Assembly (NCBI RefSeq): GCF_022179525.1
Contig: NZ_BPQX01000054.1
Coordinates: 99,873-163,872 of the forward strand
DNA: 64,000 nucleotides
Direction: 5' to 3'
From: Methylobacterium persicinum
GTDB lineage: Bacteria; Pseudomonadota; Alphaproteobacteria; Rhizobiales; Beijerinckiaceae
Part shown: piece by piece, positions 24,944 through 34,155 of the stretch
Position numbering within the stretch: the first letter of the stretch is position 1
How the letters are laid out: every line of letters begins with the position of its first letter
Program-made: the position numbers and the translations under genes
The notes under the pieces: generated by a model
Databases searched by the model: none
The model's input: only the letters and a program-made list of their open reading frames with translations
What the model was told of the DNA's origin: nothing

Positions 24944-24948
24944 CGGGC

Positions 24949-27804
24949 CTACTCCGCCGCTTCCTGGGCGATCCGCGTCAGGGAGAAGTCTTCTTCATAG
25001 AACTTCGCCTGCCAGTCGGAGGGCCGGTTGGTCCGCCGCACCTGAACCGCCGTCACCTTGTATTCGGGGCAGTTGGTCGCCCAGTCCGAATAGTCGGTGG
25101 TGATGACGTTGGCGCCGGTCTTGGCGTGGTGGAAGGTCGTGTAGACCACCCCCGGCTGCATCCGCTCCGAGACCTTCGCCTTCAGGGCGATGTCGCCCGA
25201 GCGGCTCTCCAGAGAGACGAGATCGCCATCCACGATGCCGCGCAGTTCGGCGTCGAACGGGTGGATCTCCAGCACATCCTCCTCGTGCCAGCGAGAGTTC
25301 TCGGTGCGCCGGGTCTGCGCGCCGACATTGTACTGGGAGAGGATGCGGCCCGTGGTGAGGATGAGCGGGAACTTCGCCCCCGTCCGCTCCTCGGTGGGCA
25401 CGAACTCGGTGATCATGAACCGGCCCTTGCCGCGGACGAACCGGTCGACATGCATCATCGGGGTGCCGAGGGGCGCCTTCTCGTTGCACGGCCACTGGAT
25501 CGAGCCGAGCTCGTCGAGTTTGGCGTAGGACACGCCGGTGAAGCTCGGCGTGAGGCTCGCGATCTCGTCCATGATCTGCGACGGATGGGTGTAGTTCATC
25601 TCGTAGCCGAGCGCCTTGGCCAGGAGGACGGTGCCCTCCCAGTCGCCGTAGCCACCCATCGGCGGCATCACCTTGCGCACGCGGCTGATGCGCCGCTCGG
25701 CATTGGTGAAGGTGCCGTCCTTCTCGAGGAACGAAGCGCCCGGCAGGAAGACGTGGGCGTATTTCGCCGTCTCGTTCAGGAAGATGTCCTGGATGACGAT
25801 GCACTCCATCGCCTTCAGGCCGGCGGTGACGTGATGCGTGTCGGGGTCCGACTGCGCGATGTCCTCACCCTGGATGTACATGCCCTTGAACGTGCCCTCG
25901 ACGGCCTCGTCCAGCATGTTGGTGATGCGCAGGCCCGGTGCGTTGTCGAGCTTGGCGCCCCAGAGGGCCTCGAAGCTCTCGCGGGTGGCATCGTCCGAGA
26001 CGTGGCGGTAGCCGGTGAGCTCGTGGGGGAACGAGCCCATGTCGCAGGAGCCCTGCACGTTGTTCTGGCCGCGGAGCGGGTTCACGCCCGCGCCGAGCTT
26101 GCCGATGTTGCCGGTGGCCATGGCGATGTTGGCCATGCCCATGACCATCGTCGAGCCCTGGCTGTGCTCGGTGACGCCGAGACCGTAGTAGATCGCCGCC
26201 GCGCCGCCCTTGGCATAGAGGCGGGCCGCACCGCGCACGGCCTCCGGGTCGAGCCCGGTGAACTGCTGCTGGTTCTCCGGCGAATGCCGGTCCTCGGCGA
26301 TGAACCGCGCCCAGGATTCGAACTCAGGCAGGTCACAGCGCTCGCGGACGTAAGCCTCGTCGATCAGCCCCTCGGTCACGATGACATGCGCCAGGGAGTT
26401 GATGAACGCGACGTTCGAGCCCGGCTTCAGCGGCAGGTGGAAGTCCGCCTTGATGTGCGGCGACTTCACGAGGTCGATCTGGCGAGGATCCGCGACGATC
26501 AGCTTCGCGCCCTGGCGCAAGCGCTTCTTCATCCGCGAGCCGAAGACCGGGTGGCCGTCGGTCGGGTTGGCGCCGATCACCAGGATCACATCGGAATTCT
26601 CGACGGACTTGAAGTCCTGCGTGCCAGCCGAAGTGCCGAGCGTCGACATCAGACCGTAGCCGGTCGGCGAATGGCAGACGCGGGCGCAGGTATCGACGTT
26701 GTTGTTGCCGAAGGCGGCACGGACCAGCTTCTGGACGAGGTAGGCTTCCTCGTTGGTGCAGCGGGACGAGGTGATGCCGCCAACCGAATCCTTCCCGTAT
26801 TTCGCCTGGATGCGTTTGAACTCGCTCGCCGCCCGGCCGATGGCTTCTTCCCAGGAGACTTCGCGCCACGGATCCGTGATCTTCTCGCGGATCATCGGCT
26901 TGGTGATGCGGTCCTTGTGGGTGGCGTAGCCGTAGGCGAAGCGGCCCTTCACGCAAGAATGGCCCTCGTTGGCCTTGCCGGCCTTGTAGGGAACCATACG
27001 GACGACACGGGTGCCCTGCATCTCCGCCTTGAACGAGCAGCCGACGCCGCAATAGGCGCAGGTCGTGACCTCCGCGTGCTCGGGCTGGCCGAACTCGTGG
27101 ATCGACTTTTCCTGGAGCGTCGCGGTCGGGCACGCCTGGACGCAGGCGCCGCAGGACACGCACTCGGATTCCATGAAGTTCGTCGGCCCGGCGGCGACGC
27201 GGCTGTCGAAGCCGCGGCCGGCGATGGTCAGCGCGAACGTGCCCTGCACTTCCTCGCAGGCGCGCACGCAGCGGTTGCAGACGATGCACTTCGACGGATC
27301 GTAGGTGAAGTACGGATTGGACTCGTCCTTCGGGAGATACTTCTCGGACGTCAGCTCGACATGGTTGTCGCCGTCGTAGCCATAGCGAACGTCGCGCAGG
27401 CCGACGACGCCGGCCATGTCCTGCAGCTCACAATCGCCGTTGGCGGCGCAGGTCAGGCAGGTCAGGGGGTGGTCGGAGATGTACAGCTCCATCACGCCCT
27501 TGCGGAGCTTGGCGAGCTTGTCGGTCTGCGTGTGGACGACCATGCCGTTCTCGGCGGGCGTCGTGCACGAGGCCGGGGTGCCCCGGCGGCCCTCGATCTC
27601 CACGAGGCAGAGGCGGCAGGAGCCGAACGGCTCCAGGCTGTCGGTGGCGCAGAGCTTGGGGATCTGCGTCCCGGCATGCATCGACGCCGCCATGACGGAA
27701 GTGCCGGCCGGGACCGTGACCTCCATGCCGTCGATCGTCAGGGTGACGGTCTGTTCAGCGACCCGGATCGGGGTGCCGTAATCGATCTCTTTGATGAGGG
27801 CCAT
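24949..27804 (-). CDS. fdsA: NAD-dependent formate dehydrogenase alpha subunit (Mo-bisMGD, Fe-S)
   Basis: Catalytic subunit, 951 residues, oxidising formate to CO2 in the cytosol. The N-terminal NuoG-like part binds a 2Fe-2S cluster (Cys52, 63, 66, 80), a His-ligated 4Fe-4S cluster (His112, Cys116, 119, 125) and two ferredoxin-type clusters (CIVCNRCVRAC near 173, CVSCGACVQAC near 215). A further 4Fe-4S motif, CAYCGVGCSF, is near 249. The molybdopterin domain has active-site Cys377-His378 in VCHSPTGYGL, so it is a cysteine, not selenocysteine, enzyme. This matches the Mo FDH2 of Methylobacterium and FdsA of Rhodobacter. It lies third in fdsGBAD, 10 bases after fdsB. Confidence 0.96.
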   Translation of the reverse strand: MALIKEIDYGTPIRVAEQTVTLTIDGMEVTVPAGTSVMAASMHAGTQIPKLCATDSLEPFGSCRLCLVEIEGRRGTPASCTTPAENGMVVHTQTDKLAKLRKGVMELYISDHPLTCLTCAANGDCELQDMAGVVGLRDVRYGYDGDNHVELTSEKYLPKDESNPYFTYDPSKCIVCNRCVRACEEVQGTFALTIAGRGFDSRVAAGPTNFMESECVSCGACVQACPTATLQEKSIHEFGQPEHAEVTTCAYCGVGCSFKAEMQGTRVVRMVPYKAGKANEGHSCVKGRFAYGYATHKDRITKPMIREKITDPWREVSWEEAIGRAASEFKRIQAKYGKDSVGGITSSRCTNEEAYLVQKLVRAAFGNNNVDTCARVCHSPTGYGLMSTLGTSAGTQDFKSVENSDVILVIGANPTDGHPVFGSRMKKRLRQGAKLIVADPRQIDLVKSPHIKADFHLPLKPGSNVAFINSLAHVIVTEGLIDEAYVRERCDLPEFESWARFIAEDRHSPENQQQFTGLDPEAVRGAARLYAKGGAAAIYYGLGVTEHSQGSTMVMGMANIAMATGNIGKLGAGVNPLRGQNNVQGSCDMGSFPHELTGYRHVSDDATRESFEALWGAKLDNAPGLRITNMLDEAVEGTFKGMYIQGEDIAQSDPDTHHVTAGLKAMECIVIQDIFLNETAKYAHVFLPGASFLEKDGTFTNAERRISRVRKVMPPMGGYGDWEGTVLLAKALGYEMNYTHPSQIMDEIASLTPSFTGVSYAKLDELGSIQWPCNEKAPLGTPMMHVDRFVRGKGRFMITEFVPTEERTGAKFPLILTTGRILSQYNVGAQTRRTENSRWHEEDVLEIHPFDAELRGIVDGDLVSLESRSGDIALKAKVSERMQPGVVYTTFHHAKTGANVITTDYSDWATNCPEYKVTAVQVRRTNRPSDWQAKFYEEDFSLTRIAQEAAE

Positions 27805-27814
27805 GCGCGCCTCC

Positions 27815-29374
27815 TCACTCAGCCGCCGCAGGCAGCGAGCCCGCGCGGCGAAAATCCTCGGGGAAGTGGGTGATCGCGCTCATCACGGGCATCGGCGTGA
27901 GGCCGCCCATGGCGCAGAGCGAGCCGTCGGTCATGACCTCGCAGAGGTCCTCGACGAGCTTGAGATTGGCGTCGGGGCGGATGCCGGCGATCACTTTGTC
28001 CATGGTCTCGACGCCGCGGGTGGCACCGATGCGGCAGGGGGTGCACTTGCCGCAGGACTCGGTGGCGCAGAACTCGAAGGCGAAGCGGGCCTGTTGCGCC
28101 ATATCGACGGTGTCGTCGAACACCACGATGCCGCCGTGACCGACGAGGCCCTTCTTGGCCGCCATCGCCTCGTAATCGAGGGGCGTGTCGAGCAGGTGAT
28201 CGGGGAAGTAGGCCCCGAGCGGGCCGCCGACCTGCACCGCGCGGACCGGGCGTCCGGAGCGGGTGCCGCCGCCGTATTCCTCGATGACCTCGCGGAGCGT
28301 CACGCCGAACGCCAGCTCGATCAGGCCGCCATGCTTGATGTTGCCGGCAAGCTGGATCGGCAGGGTGCCGAGCGACCGGCCCATGCCGTAATCGGCATAG
28401 GCCTTCGCACCGTTCTCCAGGATCCACGGCACGGCCGTGAAGGTCATCACGTTGTTGACCAGCGTCGGCTGTCCCAGGAAACCCTTGAGCGCCGGGATCG
28501 GCGGCTTGGCCCGGACGATGCCGCGCTTGCCCTCCAGGCTCTCCAGCAGCGAGGTCTCCTCACCGCAGATATAGGCACCGGCCCCGAGGCGGACTTCCAG
28601 ATGGAATGTTTTACCTGAACCCAGGATATCGTCGCCGAGCACCCCGGCCGTCACGCCGTTGGCGATGGCTTCCTTCAGGGTCGCGAAGGCCTGCGGATAT
28701 TCGGAGCGCAGGTAGATGTAGCCCCGGGTGGCGCCCGTCGCGACTGCGGCGATGGTCATGCCCTCGATGAGGTTGAAGGGATCGCCCTCCATCATCATCC
28801 GGTCGGCGAAGGTGCCGGAATCGCCCTCGTCGGCATTGCAGACCACGTATTTCTGCTCAGCCTTGGCGAGCATCACCGTGTTCCACTTGATGCCCGCCGG
28901 GAAGCCGGCGCCGCCGCGGCCACGCAGGCCGGATTCGCGCACCTGCGTGACGATGCCCTCGGCATCGAGCTTCAGCGCCGCCTCGAGGCCGCGATAGCCG
29001 CCATGCGCCCGGTAATCCTCGACGGAGACCGGATCGATGACGCCGCAACGGTGGAAGGTCAGCCGCTGCTGCTTGGCGAGGAAGGGGATCTCTTCCGGAT
29101 TTCCCAGGCGCAGCGCATGCTCGCCACCGGTCGTGAGGCCGGCATCGAGCAGGGCGTCGACGTCGTTCAGGGTCACCGGCCCGTAGGCGACGCGCCCCTC
29201 AGGTGTGGCGACCTCGACCATCGGCTCCAGCCAGAACAGGCCGCGTGAGCCCGTCCGGACGATGGTGACGTCGAGGCCCCGGCGCTCGGCGCCGGCGAAG
29301 AGGGCGCGGGCGACCTTGTTGGCGCCGAGCCCCAGGGCGACGGCGTCGCGGGGGACGTAAAGCGTGACGGTCAC
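27815..29374 (-). CDS. fdsB: Formate dehydrogenase beta subunit (FMN, NAD-binding, NuoF-like)
   Basis: A 519-residue diaphorase subunit passing electrons to NAD+. The N-terminal thioredoxin-like 2Fe-2S-type domain (about 1-110) has lost its cysteines. The NuoF core follows: GRGGAGFPAGIKWN (FMN/NAD), VCNADEGDSGTFADR, and GAGAYICGEETSLLESLEG. The C-terminal 4Fe-4S motif is ESCGKCTPCRIG. The GTG start overlaps the fdsG stop by four bases. Fusion of a NuoE-like N-domain to NuoF is usual for FdsB. Confidence 0.95.
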   Translation of the reverse strand: MTVTLYVPRDAVALGLGANKVARALFAGAERRGLDVTIVRTGSRGLFWLEPMVEVATPEGRVAYGPVTLNDVDALLDAGLTTGGEHALRLGNPEEIPFLAKQQRLTFHRCGVIDPVSVEDYRAHGGYRGLEAALKLDAEGIVTQVRESGLRGRGGAGFPAGIKWNTVMLAKAEQKYVVCNADEGDSGTFADRMMMEGDPFNLIEGMTIAAVATGATRGYIYLRSEYPQAFATLKEAIANGVTAGVLGDDILGSGKTFHLEVRLGAGAYICGEETSLLESLEGKRGIVRAKPPIPALKGFLGQPTLVNNVMTFTAVPWILENGAKAYADYGMGRSLGTLPIQLAGNIKHGGLIELAFGVTLREVIEEYGGGTRSGRPVRAVQVGGPLGAYFPDHLLDTPLDYEAMAAKKGLVGHGGIVVFDDTVDMAQQARFAFEFCATESCGKCTPCRIGATRGVETMDKVIAGIRPDANLKLVEDLCEVMTDGSLCAMGGLTPMPVMSAITHFPEDFRRAGSLPAAAE

Positions 29375-29847
29375 TGGCGCACCTCCGTCAGGGCGGCTTC
29401 CAGGGCGTCGGCGGTCAGATGCGCGACGGGCTCGCCATCGACGAGGGCGGCCGGGCCGTTGGAGCAGAGGCCGAGGCAGTAGACCGGCTCCACCGTGGCG
29501 GACCCGTCGGCGGCGGTCCCATGCCAGTCGCAGCCGAGGCGGCCGAGGATCTCCCGGTGCAGGGCATCGGAGCCCATCGCCTGGCAGGCTTCCGCCCGGC
29601 AGAGCTTCACCTCGTGCCGTCCGGCGGCAGGCTCCTTGCGGAAGTCGTGGTAGAAGCTGACGCAGCCGAACACCTCGGCCCGCGACACGTTCAGCGCATC
29701 GGCAATCAGCGGGATCGCGCCGGAATCCACGTAGCCGAACGTTTCCTGCAGGGCGTGCAGGATAGGCAGCGTGGCGCCCTCAAGGTGGCTGTGTTCGGCG
29801 ATAATGCCCGAGGCCCGTTCGGCGCTCCAGGGCTCATGACGCAACAT
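29371..29847 (-). CDS. fdsG: Formate dehydrogenase gamma subunit (2Fe-2S, NuoE-like)
   Basis: A 158-residue electron-transfer subunit. NuoE features: LPILHALQETFGYVD, the first Cys pair in KLCRAEACQAMGSD and the second in YCLGLCSNGPA, binding one 2Fe-2S cluster. ATG 29847 follows GCAGGAG; a GTG at 29958 would add 37 residues that are not family-like and cross an inverted repeat. It is the first gene of the fds operon, with a 414-base region upstream. Confidence 0.93.
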   Translation of the reverse strand: MLRHEPWSAERASGIIAEHSHLEGATLPILHALQETFGYVDSGAIPLIADALNVSRAEVFGCVSFYHDFRKEPAAGRHEVKLCRAEACQAMGSDALHREILGRLGCDWHGTAADGSATVEPVYCLGLCSNGPAALVDGEPVAHLTADALEAALTEVRQ

Positions 29848-29861
29848 AGGCTCCTGCCCAG

Positions 29862-29894
29862 TCTGTTCCCGTTCTAAGCTCGAAGAGGAACAGA
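29862..29894. promoter_or_regulatory. Inverted repeat TCTGTTCC-N17-GGAACAGA in the fds leader
   Basis: Perfect 8-base arms, 15 to 47 bases upstream of the fdsG start codon. Arm spacing of about 25 bases centre-to-centre could fit a dimeric regulator site, or a 5'-UTR hairpin with a 17-base loop. Confidence 0.45.
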
Positions 29895-29907
29895 ATTGCA
29901 GGTTCGC

Positions 29908-29936
29908 ATCAATCGCGCAGTCCGGTCGCCTGACAA
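29908..29936 (-). promoter_or_regulatory. Possible sigma70-type promoter of fdsGBAD
   Basis: On the minus strand TTGTCA (5 of 6 to the -35 consensus) is followed by 17 bases and then ATTGAT (weak -10). It is located about 60 bases ahead of the fdsG start, just outside the inverted repeat. Confidence 0.3.
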
Positions 29937-30261
29937 AGGATAGCTGTCGAACTGTCACTCGGCGGGCGGCTCAGTTGCGCACAAACGTTTCTCGGGCGCT
30001 TCATAGCCTAGAAGCAAATGGGCCGAGCCGGCATTCCGTAACAAAAAAATTAATAGCTTCGCCGAGCCAAGCGGGACAGCGGGTCGGAAGAAAAATGCAG
30101 AATGCTGAGAGACTTCTTGCGCTGCACACATTCGCCCATGAAGGCGAGAAGACGCCATTCAGGGAAGCAGGACGCCGCAAGGCGAAGCGTATCCCGGATT
30201 GCTTCAGCCTGATTGCAATGACCGCCGGGGAGGAAGCCCACCCGGCCGAACATGAAATTTG

Positions 30262-30918
30262 TCAGAACTCCATGTCGAGTTCTTCGATCTCCTCCGGCTC
30301 CTGCGCGGCGGTTTCGGCCCACTCGATCATGAGCGGCCAGTGCAGGATCGTATCGCGGTAGGCAGCGGCGCTGGGGGGAAGCTTCACGTCATAGGTGCGG
30401 AAGCGGGTGCAGACGGGCGCATACATCGCATCGGCGAGGCAGGGCGTCTTGCCGAAGAGGAACGGCCCTTCGTACCGGTCCAGGCAATCGTCGAAGATCG
30501 TCACGATGCGCTCGATATCGGCCTTCGCCCCGTTGAACAGCCGGAAGCCGGGGTGGAACGCCTTCAGGTTCATGGGCAGCGCGGAGCGCAGGTTTACGAA
30601 GCCGGAATGCATCTCGCCGGAAATGGAATGGCAATGGGCACGCTCGGCCCGGTCCTTGGGCAGCAGGCCGGCCTCCGGGAAGGTCTCGTTCAGGTACGAG
30701 GCGATCGCCAGGGTGTCCCACACGACGACATCCCCATGCCTCAGGCGCGGCACGAGGAAGGAGGGCGATAGGTGCAGCAGCTCCGCCCGGCTGGTCGTGT
30801 CCTCGCCGGAAAGGACCTCGGTCGAGAAATCGATGCCCGCCATCCGGCAGATCAGCCAGCCCCGCAGGGACCACGACGAATAGTTGCGGCTGGAGATAGT
30901 CAGCGTGGCGGCGGTCAT
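30262..30918 (-). CDS. Glutathione S-transferase
   Basis: A 218-residue GST. The N-terminal thioredoxin-fold reads LTISSRNYSSWSLRGWLICR, with Ser residues in the catalytic position typical of zeta/beta-like bacterial GSTs, PSFLVPRLRHGDVVVW as the cis-Pro loop and DTLAIASYLNE for glutathione contact. The helical C-terminal domain has LFGKTPCLADAMYAPVCTRF. The ATG at 30918 follows ACGGAGGGG. It stands downstream of ccmH with a 91-base gap and could be the last gene of that transcript. Substrate unknown. Confidence 0.87.
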   Translation of the reverse strand: MTAATLTISSRNYSSWSLRGWLICRMAGIDFSTEVLSGEDTTSRAELLHLSPSFLVPRLRHGDVVVWDTLAIASYLNETFPEAGLLPKDRAERAHCHSISGEMHSGFVNLRSALPMNLKAFHPGFRLFNGAKADIERIVTIFDDCLDRYEGPFLFGKTPCLADAMYAPVCTRFRTYDVKLPPSAAAYRDTILHWPLMIEWAETAAQEPEEIEELDMEF

Positions 30919-31009
30919 CGTCCCCTCCGTCGTCGTGTCGATCCGCCGGGCGATCCAAGACTCGTGCCGAACGGTCCGGAGGAGGCGAATCAGGCCGATG
31001 ATGCGGAGC

Positions 31010-31540
31010 CTACTCCCGCCGGAGCAGCGCGGCGACTTCCGCTTCTTCCGCTGCGGTGAGGCGCCGTTCCGGCGCGGGCGGTCGGCGTCGGGCGAGGCGC
31101 CAGAGGCCGAAGGCACCGAGCAGCACGGCGAGCGCCGGGGTCAGCCACAGGAGAAGCGTATGGAGGGCGAAGACCGGCCGCAGCAGCACGAACTCGCCGT
31201 AGCGCGCGACGATGTAGTCCTTCACCCCTTGGTTGGTGTCGCCCTTCTCCAAGCGGTCGCGGACCAGCAGGCGCAGATCTTTGGCGAGGGGCGCGTCGGA
31301 ATCGTCGATGGACTGGTTCTGGCAGACGAGGCAGCGCAGCCCCTCAGAGATTTCGCGGGCCCGATGCTCCAGAACGGGGTCCTTCAACACCTCGTCGGGC
31401 TGGACGGCACGGGCCGGGAGCGGAGCGAGGAGAAGGATGACCGCAAACAGACCGCTCCAGGCACTCCATCTCTGCGAGCGAAGCGACGCACTGACGGTGG
31501 GACCAGCCATGCGGGTCCGCTTGTCCGGCGCGCCACGCAT
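31010..31540 (-). CDS. ccmH: Cytochrome c maturation protein CcmH (CycL)
   Basis: Membrane-anchored periplasmic thiol oxidoreductase that reduces apocytochrome c cysteines before haem attachment. The hallmark [10 protein letters not shown] (LRCxxCQ) is present, followed by [12 protein letters not shown] and the C-terminal anchor [20 protein letters not shown]. The N-terminal signal is [15 protein letters not shown]. The ATG at 31540 overlaps the ccmF stop by one base (TGATG); an ATG at 31510 is an alternative. The preceding residues ([12 protein letters not shown]) are encoded by a GCGAGCGAAGCG-type repeat, an unusual origin for a leader. Confidence 0.92.
   Translation of the reverse strand: MRGAPDKRTRMAGPTVSASLRSQRWSAWSGLFAVILLLAPLPARAVQPDEVLKDPVLEHRAREISEGLRCLVCQNQSIDDSDAPLAKDLRLLVRDRLEKGDTNQGVKDYIVARYGEFVLLRPVFALHTLLLWLTPALAVLLGAFGLWRLARRRPPAPERRLTAAEEAEVAALLRRE
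31472..31501. repeat. GCAATGACGG-type repeat inside the ccmH leader
   Basis: Reads CTGCGAGCGAAGCGACGCAC followed by TGACGGTGGG. It is the same family as the short repeats at 18696, 21479 and 24599, but lies within the ccmH frame between the first possible start codons and the signal-peptide core. Confidence 0.65.
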
Positions 31541-33543
31541 CACTCAGCCGCCACCGCGCTCGCGGGAAGCGCGCGGCCCTTCGCCTTGGCGGGGGCGCCG
31601 ACGCGCATCCGCCGGTCGGTGAGGGACAGGGCGCCGCCGAGCGCCATCACCACCGCGCCGAGCCAGATCAGCAACACCAGGGGCTTATAGTAGAGCCTGA
31701 GGCCGATCGAACCATCCTTCCCGGCCTCGCCGAGGCTGGCATAGACTTGGCTCGCACCGAGGGTGAGCAGGCCGGATTCGGTCACGGTCATCTGGCGGCT
31801 CGGGTAGAAGCGGCGACCGGTCTCGACCTGCCCCACCTCGTCGCCGGCCCGGTTGCGCACGGTCAGGAAGGCACCGGCTTCCTCGTAGTTCGGCCCCTGG
31901 CGGGGGGCGACCCGGTCGAGGGTCGCCACATAGGGCCCGACGGTCAGGGACTGGCCGGGCTTGAGGCTCGCCAGCCCCTCGCTCGCCCAGCCCTGGGCGG
32001 CGATGCCGATCACCACCACACCGACCCCGGCATGGGCCAGCGACGTGCCCCAGGCCGACCGCGGCAGGCCGAAGGCCCGGCGGGCGATGATTGCGGGGGA
32101 GCGGGTCCGCCGTGCGCCGTAGCCCCGGGCGCGGGCCACGATCTCCATGGCGGAGCCGATCAGCAGGTAGGCGCCGAGGCCGATCCCGATGGGTGCCATC
32201 ACCGGCCCACCCGCCGTCATGGCCAGTGTTGCGAAGCCCGCGGCCAGGGCGACGCCGAGGGCGAAGAACAGGCGCTGGGAGGCGGCGAGCAGGTCGCCGC
32301 GCTTCCAGGCCAGAGACTGCCCGAACGGGACGATCAACAGCAGCGGGATCGCCAGGGGCACGAAGGTGGAATTGAAGAAGGGCGGCCCGACGGTGATCTT
32401 GTCGCCGGTCAGCATCTCAAGGAGCAGCGGATAGAGGGTGCCGACGAACACCGTCGCGCAGGCCGCGACGAGGAACAGGTTGTTGAGGACGAGCGACCCC
32501 TCGCGGGAGATCGGCGCGAACAGCCCGCCCTGGCGCAGGAGCGGCGCCCGCCACGCGAACAGGGCGAGCGACCCGCCGATGAACAGGACGAGGATGCCGA
32601 GGATGAACACGCCCCGGGTGGGGTCGGTGGCGAAGGAATGCACCGAGGTCAGCACGCCCGAGCGGACGATGAAGGTGCCCACCAGCGAGAGCGAGAAGGT
32701 GAGGATGGCGAGCAGCACCGTCCAGACCTTCAGGGCGTCGCGCTTCTCCATCACGACCGTGGAGTGCAGCAGGGCCGTCCCCGCGATCCACGGCATGAGG
32801 GAGGCATTCTCGACCGGATCCCAGAACCACCAGCCGCCCCAGCCGAGTTCGTAATAGGCCCAGTACGAGCCCATCGCGATCCCGAGCGTCAGGAAGCACC
32901 AAGCGGACAGGGTCCACGGCCGCACGGCCCGGGCCCAGACGGCGTCGATCCGCCCCTCGATCAGCGCCGCGGCGGCGAAGGCGAAGGTGATCGAGAAGCC
33001 GACATAGCCGAGGTAGAGGAGCGGCGGGTGGATCGCGAGACCGGGATCCTGCAGCAGCGGGTTCAGGTCCCGCCCCTCGATCGGCGCGGGCACGACGCGG
33101 GTGAAGGGGTTCGACGTCGTGATGATGAACAGCACGAAGACGAAGGTGATGAGCCCCTGCACGCCCAGCGTGTTGGCCCGCAGGCGTGGCGGAACGGAGT
33201 TCTTCGCCCCGGCCACACAGGCGCCGAACAGGGTGAGGATCAGCACCCACAGGAGCATCGAGCCCTCGTGGTTCCCCCACACGCCGGAGAGCTTGTAGAT
33301 CAAGGGCTTCTGGGTGTGCGAGTTCTCCACCACGTTCTGGACGGAGAAGTCGGATGTGGCGTGCGCCCAGGTCAGGGCGGCGAAGGCGAAGAGCACGCAG
33401 GCGAAGGCGCCGAGGGCCGCCTGGGAGGTGGTCTGCCGCAGGGCCGGGTCGCCCGAGCGCGCCGCCCAGACAGGCATCACCATCTGGACGAGGGACAGGG
33501 CGAGCGCCAGGGCGAGGGCGAAATGTCCGGTCTCGACGATCAA
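31540..33543 (-). CDS. ccmF: Haem lyase subunit CcmF (CycK)
   Basis: Polytopic inner-membrane protein, 667 residues with about 15 helices, which with CcmH and CcmI attaches haem to apocytochrome c in the periplasm. The tryptophan-rich haem-handling motif [19 protein letters not shown] is intact, as are flanking His residues in LLHSTVV and [13 protein letters not shown]. It lies 7 bases after ccmE and overlaps ccmH, so ccmE-F-H are one translational unit. Order ccmI-E-F-H equals cycHJKL of rhizobia. Confidence 0.96.
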   Translation of the reverse strand: MIVETGHFALALALALSLVQMVMPVWAARSGDPALRQTTSQAALGAFACVLFAFAALTWAHATSDFSVQNVVENSHTQKPLIYKLSGVWGNHEGSMLLWVLILTLFGACVAGAKNSVPPRLRANTLGVQGLITFVFVLFIITTSNPFTRVVPAPIEGRDLNPLLQDPGLAIHPPLLYLGYVGFSITFAFAAAALIEGRIDAVWARAVRPWTLSAWCFLTLGIAMGSYWAYYELGWGGWWFWDPVENASLMPWIAGTALLHSTVVMEKRDALKVWTVLLAILTFSLSLVGTFIVRSGVLTSVHSFATDPTRGVFILGILVLFIGGSLALFAWRAPLLRQGGLFAPISREGSLVLNNLFLVAACATVFVGTLYPLLLEMLTGDKITVGPPFFNSTFVPLAIPLLLIVPFGQSLAWKRGDLLAASQRLFFALGVALAAGFATLAMTAGGPVMAPIGIGLGAYLLIGSAMEIVARARGYGARRTRSPAIIARRAFGLPRSAWGTSLAHAGVGVVVIGIAAQGWASEGLASLKPGQSLTVGPYVATLDRVAPRQGPNYEEAGAFLTVRNRAGDEVGQVETGRRFYPSRQMTVTESGLLTLGASQVYASLGEAGKDGSIGLRLYYKPLVLLIWLGAVVMALGGALSLTDRRMRVGAPAKAKGRALPASAVAAE

Positions 33544-33550
33544 ATCCGCC

Positions 33551-34054
33551 TCACCGTTCGCTGCGGGGGCCGAGGGTTCCGTCGGCTGAGGCGGAGGCGG
33601 CGGGCACCGGACCCTTCGCCCCGCCCTCCTGCCAGCGGCCCTGCTTCTTGAGGGCGTCGGCGACTTCCCGGGGCATGTAGGATTCGTCGTGCTTGGCGAG
33701 CACGGTGTCGGCGCGGAAGCGGTTGCCCGGCTCCAGAATGCCTTCGGCGACGACGCCCTGGCCCTCCCGGAACAGGTCCGGAAGCAGGCCGGTGTACTGC
33801 ACCGCGATGGTCGCGCCGTGGTCCGTGACGGCGAAGTCCACCGTCTGCCCCGGCCCGCGTTTCAGGGACCCGTCCTGGACGAGGCCACCCAGGCGCAGCC
33901 GCGTGCCGGCGGGGATCGCCTGCGCCTCGATCTCCGAGGGGGACCGGAAGAAGACGATGGAGCCGCTCATGGCGGACAGGATCAGGCCCACGGCCAGCGC
34001 GAGGACGCTGCCGCAGACGGCGATCAGGATCAGGCGGCGCTTCTTGCGCGTCAC
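33551..34054 (-). CDS. ccmE: Haem chaperone CcmE (CycJ)
   Basis: A 167-residue periplasmic haem carrier anchored by an N-terminal helix (LILIAVCGSVLALAVGLIL). The OB-fold includes RLRLGGLVQDGSLKR, and the covalent haem-binding His122 is in LAKHDESYMP with Tyr126. The C-terminal tail is flexible. Follows ccmI by 101 bases on the same strand. Confidence 0.95.
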   Translation of the reverse strand: MTRKKRRLILIAVCGSVLALAVGLILSAMSGSIVFFRSPSEIEAQAIPAGTRLRLGGLVQDGSLKRGPGQTVDFAVTDHGATIAVQYTGLLPDLFREGQGVVAEGILEPGNRFRADTVLAKHDESYMPREVADALKKQGRWQEGGAKGPVPAASASADGTLGPRSER

Positions 34055-34155
34055 GGCGTTCCGTTCCCTGAGATCCGGTCTCTTCCGGATTGCGACTGGA
34101 GGAAGGGTGTCGGTCTCGGCGGCCTCCCGGTCAAGGGCGGCGGGACGATCCGGCC

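Larger units (their letters stand above)
29848..30261. promoter_or_regulatory. 414-base region upstream of the fds operon
   Basis: Lies between fdsG and the 3' end of a GST gene transcribed toward it. It contains an inverted repeat close to fdsG (29862-29894), a possible sigma70-like promoter (29908-29936), an AT-rich stretch around 30040-30055, and a degenerate GATTGC...GCAATGACCG repeat relic near 30197-30225. No convincing gene. Confidence 0.55.

Noticed and set aside
26648-26680. Selenocysteine in formate dehydrogenase alpha subunit
   Set aside because: The active-site codon specifies Cys (VCHSPTG) and no in-frame TGA or SECIS-like stem is present.
25126-27873. 915-codon open frame antisense to fdsA
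   Set aside because: A high-GC shadow frame. The opposite strand encodes a fully conserved formate dehydrogenase with all cofactor motifs, and the antisense product is Arg/Gly/His-rich with no domain.
31747-33651. 634-codon open frame antisense to ccmF
   Set aside because: Shadow frame; extreme Gly/Arg/Glu composition and no family features, whereas CcmF is complete on the other strand.
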